A stretch of DNA of 6,884 nucleotides from Bacteroidota bacterium. Lineage in GTDB: Bacteria > Bacteroidota > Bacteroidia > NS11-12g > UBA9320. Under the pieces are notes generated by a model. The model was given only the letters and a program-made list of their open reading frames with translations, had not been told where the DNA came from and did not search any database. Both the position numbers and the translations under genes were made by a program. Where the stretch lies: the NCBI GenBank assembly GCA_024638525.1, contig JAHEKB010000127.1:1-6884 (forward strand), given 5' to 3'. Below are positions 6,692-6,884 of the stretch, in pieces. The number at the start of each line of letters is the position of its first letter. Position 1 is the stretch's first letter.

Positions 6692-6884
6692 ATGTACGCT
6701 ATAGTCGATATCGCAGGGAAGCAGTTCAAAGTTCAAAAAGACCAGAAGCTGTATGTACACCGCCTAAAAGAGGAGGAGGGAAAAAAAGTGAAGCTTGATA
6801 ATGTTTTACTAGTGGATGATGAAGGAAAAGTGAAGGTAGGTACCCCGAAAGTGAAAGGTGCAAGCGTTGAAGCAAAAGTTCTTC
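6692..6884 (+). CDS. rplU: 50S ribosomal protein L21, 3' end cut by window edge
   Basis: A plus-strand frame starts at ATG 6692 and is open to the right edge, giving 64 visible residues. It begins MYAIVDIAGKQFKVQKDQK, the standard L21 N-terminus. VHRLKEEEGKKVKLDNVLLV (22-41) and VGTPKVKGASVEAKVL (49-64) follow. Full-length L21 is a little over 100 residues, so about 60% is present. L21 binds 23S rRNA in the large subunit. The gene for L27 (rpmA) would be expected next, outside the window. It has its own promoter-like element and is divergent from the barrel-protein gene. Confidence 0.97.
   Translation, partial: MYAIVDIAGKQFKVQKDQKLYVHRLKEEEGKKVKLDNVLLVDDEGKVKVGTPKVKGASVEAKVL

Noticed and set aside
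1..6884. A hidden mobile element, CRISPR array, tRNA gene, riboswitch or defence system
   Set aside because: No repeat-spacer pattern, transposase or integrase frame, tRNA cloverleaf or long untranslated leader was seen; all gaps are short and mostly explained by promoters and terminators.

Overview
The window comes from the chromosome of a member of the Bacteroidota (Bacteroidetes). Three things suggest this. Two ribosomal protein genes have TAnnTTTG -7 promoter elements typical of the phylum. Shine-Dalgarno sequences are mostly absent. The valyl-tRNA synthetase, L19, L21 and LptF/LptG-type permease all read like Bacteroidota versions. The DNA is moderately AT-rich. I cannot place it to genus. 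There are no tRNA or rRNA genes, insertion sequences, CRISPR arrays or phage genes, and the region looks like ordinary core genome. Genes cover almost everything: the longest gap, between the barrel-protein gene and rplU, is about 140 bases.

Layout, from the right edge. At 6692 rplU (L21) starts on the plus strand and runs off the window. Divergent from it, five genes lie on the minus strand: a small secreted, probable outer-membrane beta-barrel protein (6548 to 5775), rplS (L19, 5678 to 5337), valS (5246 to 2703), an LptF/LptG (YjgP/YjgQ) family permease (about 2638 to 1136), and a GT4-type glycosyltransferase that starts at 1139 and runs off the left edge with only its extreme C-terminus missing. 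A terminator overlaps the end of the barrel-protein gene and a strong one follows rplS. The minus strand therefore probably carries three transcription units: the barrel protein; rplS alone; and valS-permease-glycosyltransferase. In the last unit no terminator is seen between genes, and the permease and glycosyltransferase overlap by 4 bases (ATGA).

Functionally the window combines translation (L21, L19, ValRS) with cell-envelope work (lipopolysaccharide-export-type permease, glycosyltransferase, barrel protein).

The one striking anomaly is in valS. The reading frame is intact and every other conserved block is present, but the segment that should hold the catalytic KMSKS loop, roughly 20 residues, is cleanly missing in frame at about 3671/3672. 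Either this is a catalytically crippled or unusual ValRS, or the sequence has a small assembly or consensus deletion there. I found no convincing new multi-gene system.
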